Shown here one piece after another: positions 60,721 to 64,000 of a stretch of DNA of 64,000 bases. The position numbers were made by a program, and so were the translations under genes. The stretch comes from PALSA-612 sp963742925 (GTDB lineage Bacteria > Actinomycetota > Thermoleophilia > Gaiellales > Gaiellaceae). Under the pieces are notes generated by a model, which was not told the DNA's origin, made no database searches, and worked only from the letters and a program-made list of their open reading frames with translations. The stretch spans positions 124,001-188,000 of the forward strand of contig CAVUNV010000004.1 of the NCBI GenBank assembly GCA_963742925.1, in the 5' to 3' direction. Each line of letters begins with the position of its first letter. Position 1 is the first letter of the stretch.

Positions 60721-61839
60721 CTAGCCGGGCGGCGGAACGTGGGACACGGACCCGACGACGCCCTTGACGAGCCACTGCATCGAGTACAGGTCGTTGATTC
60801 CCAGGCACTTTCCCTTGGCGATCTGGAGCTTCCCGGCCTGGTCGTACACCGGGCCGCAGAACTCGTTGAAGGTCTTGGCCACGATCGCCTTCTGCTTCGC
60901 CGCGATCAGCGCCTTCGTCTTGGCGCTCACGGACGGTCCGTAGGGAGCCAGTGCAGTGAAGCCGTCCTTGATCGAGCCGTAGTAGAAGCCCGACTTCCAG
61001 GTGCCTGCCATCGCCGCCTTGACGCGACGCAGGTAGTACGGGCCCCAGTTGTAGACGGACGCAGTCAGCCACCGCTTCGGCGCGAACTTCTGCGCGTTCG
61101 AGTCGTAGCCGACCCACGGGACTCCGTGCTTCTCGGCGTACACGCCTGCAGCGGGGCTGTCGACGTTCTGCCCGAGCACGTCGGCTCCGGCGGCGACGAG
61201 GTTCTGCGCCGCGGACGTCTCCTTCGGCGGCGAGTACCAGGCGTTCGTCCAGAGCAGCTTCACCTTCGCTCCCGGGTGGGTCGTCTGGACACCGAGCGTG
61301 AACGCATTCGCGTGGCGGACGACCTCGGGGATGCCGAAGGGAACCACGTAGCCGACCACGCCCTTCTTTGTCGCCGCACCGGCCGCCATCCCGGACAGGT
61401 AGATCGTGTCCTCGGCCGCGCCGAAGTACTCGGACTGGTTCTTCTCGATCTGCTGACCGGTCGCCTGCTCGAACAGCACCTTCGGATACTTCTTCCAGAG
61501 CTGGCCGTTGACCCCCAGCTCGATCATCCCGAACGACGTCGCGAAGATCATCTGGTAGCCGTCCCGGACGAGGCCGGCGACGATCTGCGGGACCGAGGCG
61601 TTGCTGAACACGTTCTCCTTGTACGTCGTCTGCACCTTGCTGCCCAGCATCTTCTGGACGTACAACCGACCCGCATCATGCGCCTGCGACCAACCACCAT
61701 CGTTATGCGGCCCCGGATAAATAAACGCCACCTTGAAGGGGCCTGCGTTCGGCCGGGCGGCCACTGAAGCCGCCAGCGCGAGCGCGGAGACGGCGAGCAA
61801 GACGACCACCCCCAGGAACAGAGCCCTGCGCTTCCTCAT
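60721..61839 (-). CDS. BMP-family nucleoside-binding lipoprotein/periplasmic protein
   Basis: 372 aa. Signal peptide RKRRALFLGVVVLLAVSALA; no lipobox Cys is apparent. Bmp/Med domain: FKVAFIYPGPHNDGGWSQAH at 35-54, IFATSFGMIELGVNGQLWK, YFGAAEDTIYLSGMAAGAAT and AGADVLGQNVDSPAAGVYAE, all in line with PnrA/BmpA proteins that bind purine nucleosides. First gene of the transporter operon. Residues 39-59 use T-ending codons unlike the rest of the gene. Confidence 0.92.
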   Translation of the reverse strand: MRKRRALFLGVVVLLAVSALALAASVAARPNAGPFKVAFIYPGPHNDGGWSQAHDAGRLYVQKMLGSKVQTTYKENVFSNASVPQIVAGLVRDGYQMIFATSFGMIELGVNGQLWKKYPKVLFEQATGQQIEKNQSEYFGAAEDTIYLSGMAAGAATKKGVVGYVVPFGIPEVVRHANAFTLGVQTTHPGAKVKLLWTNAWYSPPKETSAAQNLVAAGADVLGQNVDSPAAGVYAEKHGVPWVGYDSNAQKFAPKRWLTASVYNWGPYYLRRVKAAMAGTWKSGFYYGSIKDGFTALAPYGPSVSAKTKALIAAKQKAIVAKTFNEFCGPVYDQAGKLQIAKGKCLGINDLYSMQWLVKGVVGSVSHVPPPG

Positions 61840-61918
61840 CTCGATCCTCCCGTTGTCGACACTCCCTCGCCGTCGCGATCGACGGAGAGACGACTATAGA
61901 ACGAGGAGGCGGTCCCGC

Positions 61919-62803
61919 CTAGAGCGGTCGGCGCATCTCGCACTGGCGGATCTCGGACCGCGCTCCGAGGCGCTCGCAGGCCCTCGAGGCGGGCTCGCCG
62001 GCGGGCGCGTTCAGGAAGCGGAAGCCGTTGTCCCGGGACGAGACAGCCGCGAGCAGCTCCATCGCGGCCTCCTCGTCCTGTGCGGCGATCTGGAGCACGC
62101 TGGGAAGGCCGGCAGGCTCCGAAGGGTGTCTGTAGACGAGGGCGCCGGCCGTCCCGCCGGCCCGCACGACGGCGAGACCTTCGAGCTCGAGCCCCCGGGC
62201 TCGCCACCGCTCGAGCGTCTCATCGGCGCGCTGCCAGGGCTCAGGACTCGGGCGGTTGGCCGCGATCCACGCTCGCGCCTCGACCTCGCTCATCGGGATC
62301 GCCCCGGTGGGCTGCGGCGACGATCCTTCGAGCCTCCAGACGACGACGTCCCGCATCGGCTCGAAGCCGAGCTTCTCGTACAGCCGCCGTGCAGCCGAGT
62401 TCTCCTCGATCACCTCGAGGCGAACCGCGGCGGCGCCACGGTCGCGCGCCTCGTTGATGACAGCCGCCAGCGCCGCCTCGCCGAGACCCCGCCGGCGGCG
62501 GGTCGGGACGGTGCCCATCCCGCCGATCCAGGCCTCGTCGCCACGCCGCGCGAGGAACGCAAAGGCCGCAGGCTCGCCGTCATCGAGCGCGATCCGCGAG
62601 GCCGCGAGGTCGACGTCGGTGACTGCGAGCGTGAACTCGAGCGCGGCCGGGTCGAGCCGGAGCGGCACGACGTAGTCCGAGTATGCCTCGTTGAACAGCT
62701 CCGCGAGCGCCGCGAGCCCGAACGTGTCGGCGGGAACCAGGCGCACGGCTGCCGATGATAATCCCGGCCGCAACGGCCGAGACCGCTCGAGCCCTGTCTG
62801 CAC
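61919..62803 (-). CDS. GNAT acetyltransferase with two acetyltransferase-like domains
   Basis: 294 aa. The N-terminal half has acetyl-CoA motif GMGTVPTRRRRGLGEAALAA and LEVIEENSAARRLYEKLGFE; the C-terminal half is a degenerate second GNAT-like domain without that motif (ALVYRHPSEPAGLPSVLQIA). Start at 62803 is used; a GTG at 62744-62746 is equally plausible. Lies on the minus strand upstream of the transporter operon. Substrate unknown. Confidence 0.8.
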   Translation of the reverse strand: MQTGLERSRPLRPGLSSAAVRLVPADTFGLAALAELFNEAYSDYVVPLRLDPAALEFTLAVTDVDLAASRIALDDGEPAAFAFLARRGDEAWIGGMGTVPTRRRRGLGEAALAAVINEARDRGAAAVRLEVIEENSAARRLYEKLGFEPMRDVVVWRLEGSSPQPTGAIPMSEVEARAWIAANRPSPEPWQRADETLERWRARGLELEGLAVVRAGGTAGALVYRHPSEPAGLPSVLQIAAQDEEAAMELLAAVSSRDNGFRFLNAPAGEPASRACERLGARSEIRQCEMRRPL

Positions 62804-62816
62804 CGTCTCCTCACGC

Positions 62817-62851
62817 CACGTCCCAGTGACTGTCCCATGGGACAGTCACTG
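62817..62851. repeat. GGGACTGTCCC repeat family B, copy 3, forming a 28-bp perfect palindrome
   Basis: The left flank CACGTCCCAGTGACTGTCCC resembles the tail of copies 1 and 2. From 62824 to 62851 the sequence is a perfect palindrome: the first half is CAGTGACTGTCCCA and the second half is its reverse complement. A further relative, GAGGGACAGTCACCTGG, lies near 62938-62955 in the other orientation. Position: between GNAT and the divergent deaminase gene. Confidence 0.75.
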
Positions 62852-62986
62852 ATCGAGAGGCGCTAGGAGCCGAGCCTCGCGGTCACAGCGTGGTGCGTTG
62901 TTCGACACGGTCTGGAGCGAGCGCCTTTGGCCAGGTCCGAGGGACAGTCACCTGGACATGGCTCGGCGCCGCTGTAAGGTCAGCCC

Positions 62987-64000
62987 GTGGGGCGGGTACT
63001 GCTGGCGAATGCGTACGTGGCGACGATGGACGACTCGGGCAGCGAGCACGAGGACGGCTGGCTGCTCCTGCGGGACGGGCTGATCGAGTCCGTCGGCGGC
63101 GGGGCGCCGCCCGAAGCCGAACAGCGAATCGACCTGACCGGCGCGCTCATCACTCCGGGGCTCGTCAACACCCACCACCACCTGTATCAGACCCTCACGC
63201 GCGCCCGGGCCCAGCAGGCCGACCTGTTCAGCTGGCTGCGCGAGCTCTATCCGATCTGGGCCGGGATCGACGCCGAGGCCGAGTACGCCGCCGCGCGAAC
63301 GGGCCTGGCCGAGCTCGCGCTGTCCGGCTGCTCGACCGTGTTCGACCACCATTACGTGTTCCCGCGCGGCCGACCGGGGATCGTCGAAGCCGAGATCCAG
63401 GCCGCGCACGAGCTCGGCGTCCGGCTCGTCGCCTCCCGCGGGTCGATGGACCTCGGCGAGTCCGACGGGGGCCTGCCCCCGGACGAGCTCGTCGAGGAGA
63501 TCGACGACGTGCTGGCCGACACCGAGCGTCTCGCTGCCCTCGCCGACGGCGACATGCTGCAGCTGGCCGTGGCGCCGTGCTCCCCGTTCTCGGTCACGAA
63601 GGAGCTGATGACAGAGTCGGCGGCGCTGGCGCGGCGGCTCGGGCTGAAGCTCCACACGCACCTCGCCGAGACGGCCGACGAAGAGGCCTACTGCCGGGAG
63701 CTGTACGGCTGCACGCCGGTCGAGTACCTGGCGGAGCACGGCTGGACGGCAGACGACGTCTGGTGTGCCCACTGCGTCCACCTGTCGGATGCAGACGTGG
63801 CCACGTTCGCCGCCACGGGCGTCGGCGTCGCGCACTGCCCCACGTCCAACCTCCGGCTCGGCGCCGGCGTCGCACGCACGCGCGAGCTCATCGACGCGGG
63901 CGTCCGGGTCGGCCTCGGAGTGGACGGCTCCGCCTCGAACGAGCGCAGCGACCTGTTCTTCGAGGTCAAGCAGGCGTTGCTCGTCGCGCGCGGGCGCGGC
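62987..64000 (+). CDS. 8-oxoguanine deaminase-like amidohydrolase (partial, runs off window)
   Basis: 338 residues visible from GTG. Metal-site HTHHH region: TPGLVNTHHHLYQTLTRARA, then FSWLRELYPIWAGIDAEAEY, STVFDHHYVFP, KLHTHLAETADEEAYC, WCAHCVHLSDADVATFA and GVAHCPTSNLRLGAGVA. The sequence from LYQTLTRARAQ to ELYPIWA is typical of 8-oxoguanine/isoxanthopterin-type deaminases. Location beside adenine deaminase, xanthine dehydrogenase and a nucleoside transporter supports a purine substrate, perhaps guanine or 8-oxoguanine. The C-terminus is missing. Confidence 0.85.
   Translation, partial: MGRVLLANAYVATMDDSGSEHEDGWLLLRDGLIESVGGGAPPEAEQRIDLTGALITPGLVNTHHHLYQTLTRARAQQADLFSWLRELYPIWAGIDAEAEYAAARTGLAELALSGCSTVFDHHYVFPRGRPGIVEAEIQAAHELGVRLVASRGSMDLGESDGGLPPDELVEEIDDVLADTERLAALADGDMLQLAVAPCSPFSVTKELMTESAALARRLGLKLHTHLAETADEEAYCRELYGCTPVEYLAEHGWTADDVWCAHCVHLSDADVATFAATGVGVAHCPTSNLRLGAGVARTRELIDAGVRVGLGVDGSASNERSDLFFEVKQALLVARGRG

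Noticed and set aside
1..64000. tRNA, rRNA, riboswitch or prophage/integrase features
   Set aside because: None could be recognised on either strand by reading. Covariance-model searches (tRNAscan-SE, Infernal) would be needed to exclude them.

Overview
The window is high-GC DNA with GTG and TTG starts, tight stop/start overlaps (ATGA, GTGA, TTGA) and strong C/G third-position bias. The gene set fits a deep-branching, menaquinone-using actinobacterium, most likely Thermoleophilia (Gaiellales/Solirubrobacterales). The pointers are Bacillus-style qcrABC, UbiX/UbiD menaquinone genes, a SARP-type regulator fused to receptor domains, CHRD and Calx-beta secreted proteins, and many membrane glycosyltransferases. 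The lineage is an inference from gene content; no rRNA or tRNA gene was found. No stretch over 300 bases lacks a gene or described element.

Layout. 1-6.1 kb (minus): quinone and respiration block (polyprenyl synthase, menG, ubiX, qcrC-B-A, ubiD). 6.2-14.5 kb: sugar epimerase, a Calx-beta secreted protein flanked by 11-bp-phased repeats, hemL/hemB, AI-2E-type permease, degenerate LytM protein, ymdB phosphodiesterase. 14.6-18.8 kb: two polytopic glycosyltransferases, GtrA, CHRD protein. 18.8-23.8 kb: 2-oxoacid dehydrogenase E1a-E1b-amidase-E2 and a diacylglycerol-kinase-like lipid kinase. 23.9-27.3 kb: pentapeptide-like membrane protein and a secreted protein ending in a truncated hydrolase-like domain. 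27.3-31.4 kb: FAD oxidoreductase, PaaR repressor with a recognisable operator, paaABCD. 31.6-37.8 kb: secreted phosphoesterase, cell-surface glycosyltransferases, lemA-htpX.

37.8-41.8 kb holds a roughly 1,120-residue one-component receptor (winged helix + BTAD + one membrane segment + beta-propeller + oligopeptide-binding domain). It is divergent from a small repeat-containing membrane protein, with heptamer repeats at 11-bp spacing between them. 41.9-47.8 kb: serine hydrolase, GNAT, a SelW-like gene with an in-frame TGA at the CxxU position and a SECIS-like hairpin, secreted protein, proline racemase family enzyme, PaaG-like hydratase, GerW-like protein, HtrA protease. 47.8-51.5 kb: UbiB kinase-like protein, universal stress protein, two crotonase-fold enzymes. 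51.7-64 kb: purine block with adenine deaminase, three-subunit xanthine dehydrogenase family enzyme, BMP-type nucleoside ABC transporter and an 8-oxoguanine deaminase-like amidohydrolase. These would import purine nucleosides or bases, deaminate them and oxidise them to urate.

Two dispersed repeat families run through the window: a roughly 100-bp element with a covarying hairpin (three copies) and a GGGACTGTCCC palindrome family (one copy lies inside the E2 coding sequence). About twenty single-base frame disruptions interrupt otherwise well-conserved genes, concentrated at 3.6-4.1 kb and 37.8-41.2 kb. They look like consensus indel errors rather than gene decay, so those genes are annotated as whole genes with the break positions given.
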